Shown here: piece by piece, positions 25,601 through 34,900 of the stretch
Layout: the number at the start of each line of letters is the position of its first letter
Numbering within the stretch: the stretch's first letter is position 1
Position numbers and translations under genes: made by a program
Source of the DNA: Cyclobacteriaceae bacterium
Lineage (GTDB): Bacteria; Bacteroidota; Bacteroidia; Cytophagales; Cyclobacteriaceae
DNA: 42,113 nucleotides
NCBI GenBank assembly: GCA_003565295.1
Contig: PXCO01000372.1
Span: 1 to 42,113, forward strand
Direction of reading: 5' to 3'
Notes under the pieces: model-generated
Told to the model about the DNA's origin: nothing
Seen by the model: only the letters and a program-made list of their open reading frames with translations
The model's database searches: none

Positions 25601-26420
25601 AGGCACCTACAGCACATTGGGTATAAATGAAAGTAAGAGGGAAAAAGGCAAGGTGAAAGCAGCCATCATCAGGGAAAAGGGTGTGAATGGAGACCGAGAA
25701 ATGGCCTATGCACTCTATCTGGCGGGTTTTGAAGTAAAAGACGTTCACATGACCGATCTGATTTCGGGTAGAGAAACCTTGGAAGAAATTCAGATGGTAG
25801 TTTTTGTGGGAGGTTTTTCCAATTCGGATGTTTTAGGCTCTGCGAAAGGGTGGGCCGGAGCCTTTCTATATAATGACAAGGCAAAAGAAGCATTGGACAG
25901 GTTTTACTCCCGTGAGGACACGCTCAGTTTAGGAGTGTGCAACGGTTGCCAGCTAATGGTGGAACTGGGGCTGGTCTGCCCAGACCATAATGAACCACCC
26001 AGGATGCTCCATAATGACAGTCACAAATTTGAGTCTATATTTGTAAATGTGGATATCCCTCAAACCAACGCTATTATGTTTTCCACTTTGACTGGCAAGA
26101 GATTGGGGGTTTGGGTGGCACATGGAGAAGGTAAGTTTGACCTTCCTCTCAATGAAGAAAGATATGATTTAGCTTTGAAATACAGCTATGCCCAATATCC
26201 CGGTAATCCCAATGGCTCAAAATACAATGCAGCTGGTATATGTTCCGAAGACGGGAGACATCTTGCGATGATGCCCCATATAGAGCGTAGTTTATTCCCC
26301 TGGAACTGGCCATATTACCCAGAATTTGGGGAAAAAGAAGAAGTGAGTCCTTGGGTGGAGGCATTTGTGAATGCCCGGAAATGGGCTGCATCCAAGAGGC
26401 TGTCTCATAACAAAAATTAA
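22689..26420 (+). CDS. purL: Phosphoribosylformylglycinamidine synthase (large, single-chain PurL)
   Basis: PurL catalyses the fourth step of purine synthesis, converting FGAR, glutamine and ATP to FGAM. The 1243-aa chain is the fused form: a PurS-like N-terminus, two AIRS-type halves and a C-terminal glutamine amidotransferase. Visible motifs are FGFSQVNSEHCRHKIFNG near residue 165, ETHNFPTTVEPFNGAATG near 250, and the glutaminase nucleophile Cys1084 in GVCNGCQLM with the His-Glu pair in MMPHIERSLFPW near the end. The length is slightly below the gammaproteobacterial enzyme (about 1295). It is monocistronic with its own promoter box and a strong terminator. Confidence 0.97.
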   Translation: MSMILFFQVGQDQVYAVSTTNTFSDKEISQLSWLFGGARPMEEQHLPGLFIGPRREMVTPWSTNAVEITQNMGIKGINRIEAFQPKTDASAFDPMLQATYDSLNPQIFDLDVTPASVIEVKDIAAYNQQEGLALSPEEVKYLEEVSQTLGRPLTDAEVFGFSQVNSEHCRHKIFNGRFVIDGEEKPYSLFQLIKKTSQTHPNRIVSAYKDNVAFVQGPVITQFAPIRQDRPDFFECEDIPTVLSLKAETHNFPTTVEPFNGAATGSGGEIRDRLAGGTASIPLAGTAVYMTAYPRTTPKRSWEKNIPARKWLYQTPMDILIKASNGASDFGNKFGQPLICGSVLTFEHKEGDKTFAFDKVIMLAGGIGFTRAPYAQKKTPLKGNSIVVMGGDNYRIGMGGGAVSSVNTGEFSNLIELNAIQRSNPEMQKRVANVIRAMAEQAENPIISIHDHGAGGHLNCLSELVEETGGHIDVDKLPVGDPTLSAKEIIGNESQERMGLVVDKADIPTLKEIAERERAPFYEVGETTGDMRFTFENKKTGEKPMDWELSHMFGSSPTTILEDNTELPAYPPISYEPSLWENYLEEVLQLEAVACKDWLTNKVDRSVTGRVATQQCTGALQLPLNNVAVMALDYQGKKGIATSIGHAPAVALADAGAGSRMAIAEALTNLVWSPIAEGLKGVSLSANWMWPAKNPGENSRLYRAVEACSEFALALGINIPTGKDSLSMAQKYPDGNTVYAPGTVIISTVGECEDIRKTITTAIKPINNSQLVWVDFTRHAPALGGSSFAQILNQIGDKTPDVPDANYFAKAFNAIQDLVREELILAGHDISAGGLITAILEMCFPTPGVGLHLTYAPDFNDPVPYLFSENPGVILQVTQTETVLQRLESAGLSWQKLGEVKVNVNTTTNAQGEIISWPALKAKLDIPKYRKIWYTSSYLLDKAQSGEQLALSRFEHMDKMPLHYNFGKDWKGTYSTLGINESKREKGKVKAAIIREKGVNGDREMAYALYLAGFEVKDVHMTDLISGRETLEEIQMVVFVGGFSNSDVLGSAKGWAGAFLYNDKAKEALDRFYSREDTLSLGVCNGCQLMVELGLVCPDHNEPPRMLHNDSHKFESIFVNVDIPQTNAIMFSTLTGKRLGVWVAHGEGKFDLPLNEERYDLALKYSYAQYPGNPNGSKYNAAGICSEDGRHLAMMPHIERSLFPWNWPYYPEFGEKEEVSPWVEAFVNARKWAASKRLSHNKN

Positions 26421-26444
26421 AAAGTGAAACACCCATAGAATGCA

Positions 26445-26484
26445 GCAGAGGCCGATTTTTAGAAAAATCGGCCTCTGCTTTTTT
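26445..26484 (+). terminator. Strong terminator after purL
   Basis: A perfect 16-bp stem (GCAGAGGCCGATTTTT with AAAAATCGGCCTCTGC) closes a 2-base gap and is followed by six T. It lies about 25 bases past the purL stop. Confidence 0.92.
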
Positions 26485-26693
26485 GACCATCGGTCAGTTT
26501 AGGCGGTTGCCCTTCCTCACTTTTCCCGGGTTTTTGCATGGTGATCGATGTTGGTTTGCCGGGTTGGGGCTGTTTTGGGCAAGGCCTGGCCTTACCGTGC
26601 TTTCTTGGCCAGGTTATGGGCGATTACCATCAGCCCGGTCTCGATTTCCACTTTTTTCAGGCCTCTCAGGGCATACCTCTTCAACAGAAATTT
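26485..26693 (-). mobile_element. Remnant of an insertion sequence end
   Basis: The block between the purL terminator and the TonB receptor stop contains the transposase remnant plus about 107 bp of GC-rich noncoding sequence on its 3' side. No second end, target duplication or full transposase is present, so the element is dead. The exact borders are uncertain. Confidence 0.5.
26592..26693 (-). pseudogene. C-terminal remnant of an IS1182-type transposase
   Basis: The minus strand encodes about 33 residues, including YALRGLKKVEIETGLMVIAH then NLAKKAR and a stop. This is the characteristic C-terminus of IS1182-family (DDE) transposases, with the RGLxKVxxExGLxxxAHNL pattern. The rest of the transposase is missing: upstream, in the same frame, is the stop of the TonB receptor gene, one codon away. 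The GC-rich stretch at about 26485-26591 is probably the remaining IS end. The family assignment rests on this short motif. Confidence 0.65.
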
Positions 26694-26696
26694 TTA

Positions 26697-29444
26697 TTAC
26701 ATGGCCATGTCATAACCTCCAAACCTTCTAAGGTTATATGTTAAGGTTAGCATAAAATATTGTCTTAAGACCTGGGTACGCACATCTTCCACGAAAACAT
26801 CCGTAACATTCCTGTCAATGGAGGTATTTTGGTTAAATAAATCAAATACGGTCAACTTTAACTCAGTTTTCCTGCTTGGTGGAATGCGATAACCCACATC
26901 GAGGTTAAACAGAAATATGGACTGATCAAAATCTTCTCCCAAGCCCCGGTAGATTTGGTGGTTGAGGTTGCTGCCCACAAAAACTCCCCCAACGAAATTC
27001 CAAAAAAGGTCCAAACGGGTATTATGTGTGTAGAAGTTGTTTTCCAATTCCCTCTGTAAACTGCTTCTTACCATATTATATTGACCCCGTGAACTAAGGT
27101 TGAAATCCACCCTTTCATTAATATTACTGCTCAGCACGAAACCTTGGGAAATCCCGGTGTTCCTATTGAAATTGCTTTGACTGTTAATGATACCAGGGCG
27201 GTTGTTCATCCTGATTCCTGTATTAATGTTAAGGTTGCTCTTCATAAAGCGAAGGGGAAAACCATAACTACTGTAGGCCCTGAAAAACCAGTAGTTGTCC
27301 AAGTTGACAGGACGGCTATACTGTCCTCCCTGAGGCAACAAAACCTCTCCTTGGATAAGCGTGTCCCTAGAAGCCACAAAAGTTTGATTACCAATAAAAT
27401 CAGGCCTGATGTGGGTATAGACAAAAAACATAAAGGACTTGTTGGTTTCTGGGTTAATCCTTCTATACCTGGCCATCATTCTATGGCTATATTCCTGAAT
27501 CAAATCCGGATTTCCATTGGAAATTTGCATAGGGTTGGCATTACTGATCACATCCTGCAGTTGTCGTATGGTAGGTGCAGTAGTCCGGGTATTGTAATCG
27601 AACCTTAATGTGCTCAGATCATTGACCTGATAGTTCATCACCACCCTCGGAAGAAGGTTGGTAAATGTACGCTGGGTATTTTCAAATCCCGGGAAAATCC
27701 TATCGCTATCTATATTAGCCGATTGAAGGTAAAGATTAGAAAAAATGGATAATTTTTCTGTCCTATAGCTATATCCCAAGCCCGCTCTTTGGGTCATGTA
27801 GCTGTTTTCAAACTGATTGGAAAGTGCGCTATCCAAGTTGACAAAGCCTGTCTCTTGCTCTTGAACCAGCACCTCTTGGAAGGTGTCGGACATATTATTA
27901 GAGATCTGATAGGTGGCCCTTAGCCGGGATTTTTCACCGATAGGTTCAAAGAAATTGACCCTTGCATTATAGTAAAAGCTATTGTAAAGGTTTTCTCTAA
28001 ACTGTATTAAGCTGTCCAGTTGATCCGTCTGAAGGTTTCTATTCACCGCCACCAGATCGGAGGTACTTTCACTATCATAGGTACTGGTATAGATATTTGT
28101 AGAGATTGCTCTTCCTGGCTTATTGAACCTGAACCTATAAGTCAGGGAGTTTCCGAAATTCATGGACTGCCTGTTGTGCTCAGTCACATTATCGTTGCTA
28201 CTGATAGGAGTTTCGGAATCAAAAAGGTTCAGGGCATTTCTGGTCCTCACCGAGGATCGGGTATCCATGCCAAATTTTGGTCTAATGATTAAGGCATGTT
28301 TATCATTGATATCATAGTCAATCCTGAAATTCATTCTATGACTGGTGGTAGTGCTTTGGTCCAATTGATCCTCATTATAAAGTTGAAGGCTGTCATTGGG
28401 CAGCACATACTCCCTGGAGGAACTCCTCTGCATTACATTTTCACGGTTGTTAAACAGATAACTCCCGGTTAATTTAAGTTTTTCCCCTAGATACTCATCA
28501 GAAAAGTTGGCTCCCAAAGCATTTGTGTTGGTGATTCCAGGCATATTGCCCACGGTAAGTTCATTTCCCCCTCTCCTACTATCATCTCCCTCAAGATTGC
28601 CCAGTTCATCAGCTCCAAAATTTTGCTGGTTGATATTGTTGCTTAATGCCAATATGGAAAGTCTTTGGGCTTCTTTGAAAAGATTGATGTTCCCTCCAGC
28701 AATATAATTGTTATCCGTACCATAGCCCCCATAAAACTTACCGAACTGTCCTGCCCGTTTGTCTGGCTTGGTGATGATATTGATGGTTTTGATTGTCTCC
28801 CCATCATCATAACCTGTAAGTTGTGCTTCATCACTTCTTCTGTCCAAAAACTCAATTCTGTCCACCACCTCGGCAGGAAGGTTTTTGAGTGCAGCTGCCG
28901 GATTGTCACCGAAAAAGGGTCTACCGTCCACCAATACCTCCATCACTTGCTCCCCTTGAACTTCTACTACTCCATTTTGGATAACTACACCGGGCATTTT
29001 ACGCACAAGTTCATCAGCATCGGCCTCTGGACGGGTTCTAAAAGCCGCTGCATTAAAGGCAACGGTATCGCCCCTCACCTCACCCCTAAATGCATCTGCC
29101 TGTATTTCAAATGCTTCTAATTCCTGTCCCTCACTTACCAATAGAAAAGTACCCAGGTCATTTCCTTCCGGAATGGTTCTTTTTTCTCTGATGGTGGAAT
29201 ATCCAATATAGCTTACCTCCACAATAAAGGAACTTATGGAAGGTTTTTTGATTTGGAAGCTGCCGTCAAAATCGGTATATGCAGAACTTAAGGTCTCCCC
29301 TTCCTCGTTTTTGATAAAAACATAGGCTCCATACAGTTCCTCCTTTGTTTGCTCATCCAATACCCTTCCCTTAAAGCTATCTTGAGCCAAGGTGCCAATA
29401 CTGTATAGAAAAAATAACATAAAAGCCTGAAAAACCTTCAACAT
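26697..29444 (-). CDS. TonB-dependent outer-membrane receptor with carboxypeptidase-regulatory-like N-domain
   Basis: The 915-aa protein starts with a signal peptide (to about residue 20, LAQ), then a CarboxypepD_reg-like beta-sandwich (FKGRVLDEQTKEELYGAYVFI), a plug domain (KMPGVVIQNGVVEVQGEQVM, then VLVDGRPFFGDNP) and a large outer-membrane beta-barrel. The C-terminus ends in aromatic-containing strands (MLTLTYNLRRFGGYDMAM). It lacks the SusC signatures and has no SusD neighbour, so it belongs to the broad outer-membrane beta-barrel receptor group rather than a glycan-uptake pair. The substrate is unknown. It is flanked by an IS remnant downstream and a 340-bp gap upstream. Confidence 0.92.
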   Translation of the reverse strand: MLKVFQAFMLFFLYSIGTLAQDSFKGRVLDEQTKEELYGAYVFIKNEEGETLSSAYTDFDGSFQIKKPSISSFIVEVSYIGYSTIREKRTIPEGNDLGTFLLVSEGQELEAFEIQADAFRGEVRGDTVAFNAAAFRTRPEADADELVRKMPGVVIQNGVVEVQGEQVMEVLVDGRPFFGDNPAAALKNLPAEVVDRIEFLDRRSDEAQLTGYDDGETIKTINIITKPDKRAGQFGKFYGGYGTDNNYIAGGNINLFKEAQRLSILALSNNINQQNFGADELGNLEGDDSRRGGNELTVGNMPGITNTNALGANFSDEYLGEKLKLTGSYLFNNRENVMQRSSSREYVLPNDSLQLYNEDQLDQSTTTSHRMNFRIDYDINDKHALIIRPKFGMDTRSSVRTRNALNLFDSETPISSNDNVTEHNRQSMNFGNSLTYRFRFNKPGRAISTNIYTSTYDSESTSDLVAVNRNLQTDQLDSLIQFRENLYNSFYYNARVNFFEPIGEKSRLRATYQISNNMSDTFQEVLVQEQETGFVNLDSALSNQFENSYMTQRAGLGYSYRTEKLSIFSNLYLQSANIDSDRIFPGFENTQRTFTNLLPRVVMNYQVNDLSTLRFDYNTRTTAPTIRQLQDVISNANPMQISNGNPDLIQEYSHRMMARYRRINPETNKSFMFFVYTHIRPDFIGNQTFVASRDTLIQGEVLLPQGGQYSRPVNLDNYWFFRAYSSYGFPLRFMKSNLNINTGIRMNNRPGIINSQSNFNRNTGISQGFVLSSNINERVDFNLSSRGQYNMVRSSLQRELENNFYTHNTRLDLFWNFVGGVFVGSNLNHQIYRGLGEDFDQSIFLFNLDVGYRIPPSRKTELKLTVFDLFNQNTSIDRNVTDVFVEDVRTQVLRQYFMLTLTYNLRRFGGYDMAM

Positions 29445-29727
29445 AAAATAAAATTTAAGGGTTATAAGACGAATTCACTGCAAGTTGACAAAGTAGTCTG
29501 AGATGCGGAATTTGAACTTATACCAAAGTAGATTTTAGGTGTTATGTGGTAAATTTCTCTTTTAAAGCCACCCTCTAACTTGTTAAAAATTCAAAATATT
29601 AACTGTTTTTATAAATGTTATTAAAATATTTCACCGATTGTTTAATTAATTTTTATATAATCCGAATATTTTTTTGAATTGAAAATTAACCACTTGTGGA
29701 AGGATAAGGAATTAGTTAGCCAAAGGA
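29445..29727. other. Intergenic region upstream of the TonB receptor
   Basis: This AT-rich gap must hold the receptor promoter, but no exact TAnnTTTG box is seen on the minus strand. No open frame or repeat is evident. Confidence 0.4.
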
Positions 29728-29759
29728 TTTGCATTAAAAAAAAAGGCTTCCTACCTTTG
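29728..29759 (+). promoter_or_regulatory. Consensus promoter of tRNA-Gln
   Basis: TTTG (29728-29731), a 20-bp spacer and TACCTTTG (29752-29759) match the Bacteroidota primary-sigma consensus TTTG-N19-21-TAnnTTTG exactly. The tRNA starts 28 bases downstream. Confidence 0.85.
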
Positions 29760-29786
29760 TGACACCTTAAAGCAAGGGGGTAAAAT

Positions 29787-29859
29787 TGACCCATGGTGTA
29801 ACTGGCAACACGTCTGATTTTGGTTCAGAAGAGTCTAGGTTCGAGCCCTAGTGGGTCAA
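29787..29859 (+). tRNA. tRNA-Gln (anticodon TTG)
   Basis: The acceptor arms TGACCCA and TGGGTCA pair fully; the anticodon stem TCTGA/TCAGA closes the loop TTTTGGT with anticodon TTG at 29820-29822; and the T arm CTAGG-TTCGAGC-CCTAG is perfect. The length is 73 nt with discriminator A and no encoded CCA. It reads CAA and, by wobble, CAG glutamine codons. A consensus promoter and a terminator flank it, so it is a single-gene unit. Confidence 0.96.
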
Positions 29860-29863
29860 CAAA

Positions 29864-29893
29864 AAAACCACTCATAAATTGAGTGGTTTTTTT
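29864..29893 (+). terminator. Terminator after tRNA-Gln
   Basis: AAAACCACTCA and TGAGTGGTTTT form an 11-bp perfect stem with a 5-base loop followed by more T. It begins 4 bases past the tRNA. Confidence 0.9.
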
Positions 29894-30281
29894 GTTTTAT
29901 AGACCTTTATCTCGCTCCGCTATTAGAGATTTATAATTCAGGAATATGGATAAATGGATTTGCCATCCCAGAAAGCAAACCCAGAATGGTTCAGTTACGA
30001 AGGTCAGAGCTTTTTAAAAAAAATGTCCATTAGGTTATTGCTGGACACATCCCGTTTTTGTGAGCCTCCCTTTAATCGCTTAGCCGGTTTTATTGTCCTA
30101 GGCCTTTTCTGATGGGATTACTTCAATGGGAATATAATCTGCTCTTTATCTTCCGCTACTTCGCCATTTCGAGGAGCATTTTAATGAGAAAAATATGTGA
30201 TTATAATCTTCTCAGGTCAGGAACATAAATAGCGCAAAATTTCGAACTATTGTCCCTTTATTTAATTTTTAGCGAAAAAAC
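29894..30281. other. Intergenic sequence without recognisable genes
   Basis: I see no credible open frame, RNA gene or repeat in this stretch between the tRNA terminator and the inverted repeat at 30282. It could be decayed sequence. Confidence 0.4.
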
Positions 30282-30361
30282 GCATAAATACCCATCGCAT
30301 ATCCAAAACAATCATTTGCCACTGCTTCTTCTGGAGTCATGATGCTGATGGGCATTTATGC
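30282..30361. repeat. Long-spaced inverted repeat enclosing a 28-codon frame
   Basis: GCATAAATACCCATC (30282-30296) and GATGGGCATTTATGC (30347-30361) are complementary at 14 of 15 positions across a 50-base spacer. On the minus strand the arms enclose a frame starting ATGCCCATC that reads MPISIMTPEEAVANDCFGYA and eight more residues to a stop. It may be a structured RNA, a small mobile repeat or chance. Confidence 0.45.
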
Positions 30362-30433
30362 TTATTTCAACTGTTGTATATTATGTTTAGCCAATTCCTT
30401 GCCAAACTAGTAAAAACCTCAAAAAAAAGAATG

Positions 30434-30460
30434 AAATAAGGGGCTCATCGCCCCTTATTT
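30434..30460 (-). terminator. Terminator of the SusCD operon
   Basis: AAATAAGGGG and CCCCTTATTT form a 10-bp perfect stem right after the SusD stop codon. On the minus strand a T-rich run follows. Confidence 0.85.
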
Positions 30461-30461
30461 G

Positions 30462-31979
30462 TTAATATCCTGGATTTTGCGGAAGCAAATTTGGATTCAC
30501 ATCGATTTCAATTCTAGGAATAGGCATCAGGTAATCCCTGGATGGGTCAAAGTTTGGATGGGGCTCCAATGCATCTGGTCCATGAAATACCTGCTCTCCT
30601 AACCTCCTCCTTTTAATGTCATACCATCTCTTGAATTCGAACGCGAGCTCAAGCCTTCTTTCCTCTAACACCAAATGGATGAAATCCTCCTTGCTCATTC
30701 CTCCCTGCACATCTTCAGGAAAATCCCTCATCGTACCCCCTGCATTCCTGGCCCGATTCCTGATCTGATTGACGTAGCCTATGGCCTCGGCAGTAGGCCC
30801 ATTGTTTACCTCTGCCGCAGCTTCGGCGGCCATAAGTAACACTTCTGCAAAACGCATGGCTGGGTAGTTGTGATCAGAATATCTACCATCAGCATTGGCA
30901 TTGCCGGGAAATCTAATATATTTCGCGATATGAGGTCTTTGGGTATTGGCAAATACTGTATAAGGTTGCATTACTCCATCCACCAAGGAAGAATCCGCAA
31001 AACTTACCTGCTTTCTGTAATCCCTTTCATCCCAGGTATTAAAAACCGCCATGGAGGGCACAATCACACTCCACCCCAACTCATCAGCTCCTCTAACTCC
31101 AGTCATAGGTGCCATCAAGTCATCATTGGCACCGCCTCCACCGGCTTGTTGGCCAAGAAATTCTACAGCAAAAACATGCTCACGCATATTATTGGCGAGT
31201 TCAGCCCTAAATAAGTCTTGGAAATCAGGTTCCAGTATATACCCAAACCTTCCTTGATTATCTATCACCCATTTTGATTCTTCATAAGCTCTGTTAAAGT
31301 CCTCTAAGGTTAAGAACACCGAGGCCAAATAAGCTGCAGCCGTACCTTTGGTTGGTCTCGAACGGACATCAGAAGGCTGCTGGTCGGGTAAGTGCTGCTT
31401 GGCAAATTCTAGATCCGCTACGATGCTTTGGTAAATTTGATCAGCCGGAGTACGAGATATCTCTTTTACCAAGTTAGGATTCGTGATGAAGAAGTCTATA
31501 AAAGGCAAATCCCCAAACACCCTTACCAAATGATAGTAGCTAAATCCTCTCACAAACCTGGCCTCGGCGGTCAACCTGTTGAAAGACTCCTGAGGAAGAT
31601 CCAAGCTTTCCGCCCCGGAAATAGCAGCATTTGCTGCACTAATGATCTGATACCAGTAGGGCCAAAAAGAATTTACCATGCCGTTGTTGTCATCCATGTT
31701 GAAGTCATTGACCTGCTGTCTAGCGGCAGGAGTCCCCCTATCTCCAATGTCGCACATATCCCCGCGAAGCATAAGGGCACTCACAAACTGCCTTCCATAA
31801 ATTCTCTCGGAAGCCATCCATCCATAAGCACCGAAAATGGCAATCTCCACGTCCCTTTCGGAACTAAACAAACTCTCCGGAGCAAGTAAGCCAATGGGAC
31901 GTTCCTCTAAATCCGTACATCCGAATATCAGTCCTAATGTTAGGACCCCAACTAAACTGTTTTTTATTATCTGCTTCAT
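30462..31979 (-). CDS. SusD/RagB-family nutrient-binding lipoprotein
   Basis: The 505-aa surface lipoprotein has the signal GLIFGC (Cys21). SusD proteins cap the SusC channel and bind glycans with a TPR-rich helical core. Family blocks visible are LTAEARFVRGFSYYHLVRVFG near residue 140, DLEFAKQHLP near 190, and the C-terminal NQIRNRAR followed by LVLEERRLELAFEFKRWYDIKR. It ends with the usual YLMPIPRIEIDVNPNLLPQNPGY-type tail. It lies 20 bp downstream of SusC, forming the core pair of this locus. The glycan cannot be predicted from this sequence alone. Confidence 0.96.
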   Translation of the reverse strand: MKQIIKNSLVGVLTLGLIFGCTDLEERPIGLLAPESLFSSERDVEIAIFGAYGWMASERIYGRQFVSALMLRGDMCDIGDRGTPAARQQVNDFNMDDNNGMVNSFWPYWYQIISAANAAISGAESLDLPQESFNRLTAEARFVRGFSYYHLVRVFGDLPFIDFFITNPNLVKEISRTPADQIYQSIVADLEFAKQHLPDQQPSDVRSRPTKGTAAAYLASVFLTLEDFNRAYEESKWVIDNQGRFGYILEPDFQDLFRAELANNMREHVFAVEFLGQQAGGGGANDDLMAPMTGVRGADELGWSVIVPSMAVFNTWDERDYRKQVSFADSSLVDGVMQPYTVFANTQRPHIAKYIRFPGNANADGRYSDHNYPAMRFAEVLLMAAEAAAEVNNGPTAEAIGYVNQIRNRARNAGGTMRDFPEDVQGGMSKEDFIHLVLEERRLELAFEFKRWYDIKRRRLGEQVFHGPDALEPHPNFDPSRDYLMPIPRIEIDVNPNLLPQNPGY

Positions 31980-31999
31980 GATCGTTTTTTCTTAGACTT

Positions 32000-34900
32000 T
32001 TAAAAACCTACATTTAAGCCAATCGTGTAGTTCTTGGCGTTGGGATAGCTACCGTAGTCCAAGCCAAGGTTTCGATTACCATTAGTACCTCCTCCGGAGT
32101 TGTAATTAACTTCCGGGTCATATCCGGGGTAACTGGTGAAAGTAAGGATGTTCTGAGCACTCACATACACCCTTAACCTGCTCAATTTTAGCCTTTCGAC
32201 TATCGGCTGGGGTAAATTATATCCCAAGGCCAAGTTTTTGAGTCTGGTAAAAGTTCCATCATAGATCCATCGATTGGAAACCCTTCTGGTCCTGCCATTG
32301 GCCGCTTTTGGCACATCGGTATCAGTATTTGTGGGTGTCCACCTGTTCAAAGCATTGGTAGTGGCATTGTTAATCCCTGACAATAAGTCAAGTTCCATTA
32401 GGGTATAACTTAGGATATCATTACCATAGGAGCCCTGGAAGAAAATATTCAAGTCAAAGTTCCTCCACCTAAAGTCGTTGTTCCAACCCCATATAAAATC
32501 CGGATGTGGGTTCCCAATGATAGCCCTATCATCGGCGTTCAACACACCATCCCCATTGATATCCCTGAATTTTTCTCCTCCTGGAGTTTGTTCAAATCCT
32601 CCGCCGGGAATGAAATCGTCACCTTCCTGGTAAACCCCATCATAGGTCCACCCAAAAAAGCTCCCCACGGGATAGCCTTCGCTTAGCAATTGGGTGGCTC
32701 CCAACCCAACCATGTGCCCCGGACCGGAGCCATATTGGATGTCCGTGCCTTCGGGAAGGGTCAAAATACTGTTCACATTCCTAGAAATGTTAATGTCCAT
32801 GTTCCATTGAAATGCTCCGACCAAATTCCTTGAGGCTAGGGTAAGCTCTACCCCTTTGTTTTCTACCTGTCCTATATTCTGAAGTTGATTGGTGTATCCG
32901 GAATACCTGGGCAAAGGAACGGAAAACAGCAAATCTGAAGTCACCATTCTATAATATTCAGCAGACAGGGTGATTCTGTCATCGTAAAACCCAATATCGG
33001 TACCTATGTTGAGTTGAGCCGTAGTTTCCCATGTCAGGTTATCATTGGCCACCGTGGTAGGTCTAACCGCATTTACGGGGGAACCATTTTGGATAGTGAA
33101 CACAGGTGAAAACCTGGCCAAGGTTTGAAATGGGGAAATGGCCTGGTTTCCGGTGATCCCATAGCTCCCCCTCCATTTCCAGAAACTAATCAAATCCGAA
33201 GTTTCCAAAAACCTCTCGTTTTTCATATTCCATGCAACCGCACCGGAGGGAAAGAATGCCCACTTGTTGTTCCTACTAAAGGTGGAAGAACCATCATATC
33301 TGGCATTGAATGTCACCAGGAACCTATCCATAAAGGAATAATTAGCCCTTCCATAGAAAGAACTGATTACCCAATCGGAAATTCCAGAATTTGGGGTCTG
33401 CCATACTGCGGCGGAACCAAGATTCCAGTAAGAAAAAGCATCGGTGATAAAGTTTTGCCCCCTTGCTCCCCAGTTTTCATTAACGGATGATTGGTAAGAG
33501 TACCCACCCATTGCGGTAAAGGTGTGATTTTCACCAATGTTCTTAGTATAGGTTAAGTAGTTTTCGTTGAGTAAAAGCGTGCTTCTGGAGGCATTAATCC
33601 TGGCATCACCCCCGACGTTTCTACCCTCTGTCACTGTGGTAGGGGAAAACATCCCTGTCCTACCTGAATTGGTGGTTGCCCCAAAGGTAGTCCTGAATTT
33701 AAGATTGTCCGTAAGGTCATATTCCGCAAATAAATTCCCCTGGAACCTATCATTCTGACTCTGGTTGATCAACGAAGTCGCCACAGCATAGGGATTGTCA
33801 TGAGGGTCATTTAACCGGGCTACGGTAAACCTGCCATCAGGCCTGCGTATGGGCTGGTCAGGTTCAAACTTAAAAGCAGAAGAAACCACTCCGGGGGTAA
33901 GTCCTCCGGAACCTTCCTGGGTCCTCACACCATCGCTTTCACTTCGTTGGGCAAATATGTTAAGGCCAAACTTCAGTTTGTCGGAGGCCTGTACGTCCAA
34001 ATTACTGGTAATGGAGTACCGCTTGAAATCAGAATTAATGATTACCCCCTTCTGGTCAAAGTAGGCACCAGACACATAATAATTTACACCATCTGTCCCT
34101 CCAGAAATAGACAGCTGATTGTTTTGAATGGCACCTGTTTGAAAAATCTGATCCTGCCAATCTGTATTAGCTCCTAAAGGTTCAATGTTTGGTCTTGCAT
34201 CACTTATGTAATCAATAAATTGATCCGCATCCAAGAGGTCAAGTCTATTGATTTCGTTTTGCATGGAATAAGAGGAGTTAAACTCTATTCTGGCCTTGCC
34301 TTTTGAACCCCGCCTAGTGGTCACCATAATCACCCCATTTGCACCCCTGGATCCATAAATGGCAGTAGCTGAAGCATCCTTTAACACCTCAATAGATTCT
34401 ATATCCTCCGGAGGAGGCATGGCGGCCCCAATAAAGCCATCCACAACAAATATGGGGTCACTGCTGGCATTGATGGAGGTTCCACCCCTAATCCTCACCT
34501 TATAATCTGCGCCGGGAGCACCATTATTGGCCTGAATTTGTACACCTGCTGCCCTGCCTTGCAATGCCTGCACCGCATTTATAGCTGGGAAAGCAGTAAG
34601 TTGCTCGGATTTCACCGAGGAGATCGCTCCGGTAAGGTCACTTCTTTTCTGGGTTCCGTAACCTACCACCACCACCTCTTCCAAAGAGGACTGGTCTTCT
34701 CTCAATATAATGCTCAATTCAGTACGGTTGCCCACTACAACCCTTTGGCTCTGATAACCGATGAAAGAAACCACTAATACGGCACCCTCTTCTACATTGA
34801 GGGTGAAGTTACCGTCAATATCTGTTGCAGTACCCGTGTTGGTGCCTTCTATCACCACAGTGGCACCTGGCACGGGCTCTCCGTTTTCCTCCACCACTTT

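Noticed and set aside
22730-25893. Numerous leftward frames of 60-170 codons inside purL
   Set aside because: They are antisense shadows of a long, well-conserved gene and have no family features.
29860-30461. tRNA-Gln as an integration site for a genomic island carrying the SusCD locus
   Set aside because: No integrase, no repeated 3' tRNA sequence and no second att-like copy were seen in the window.
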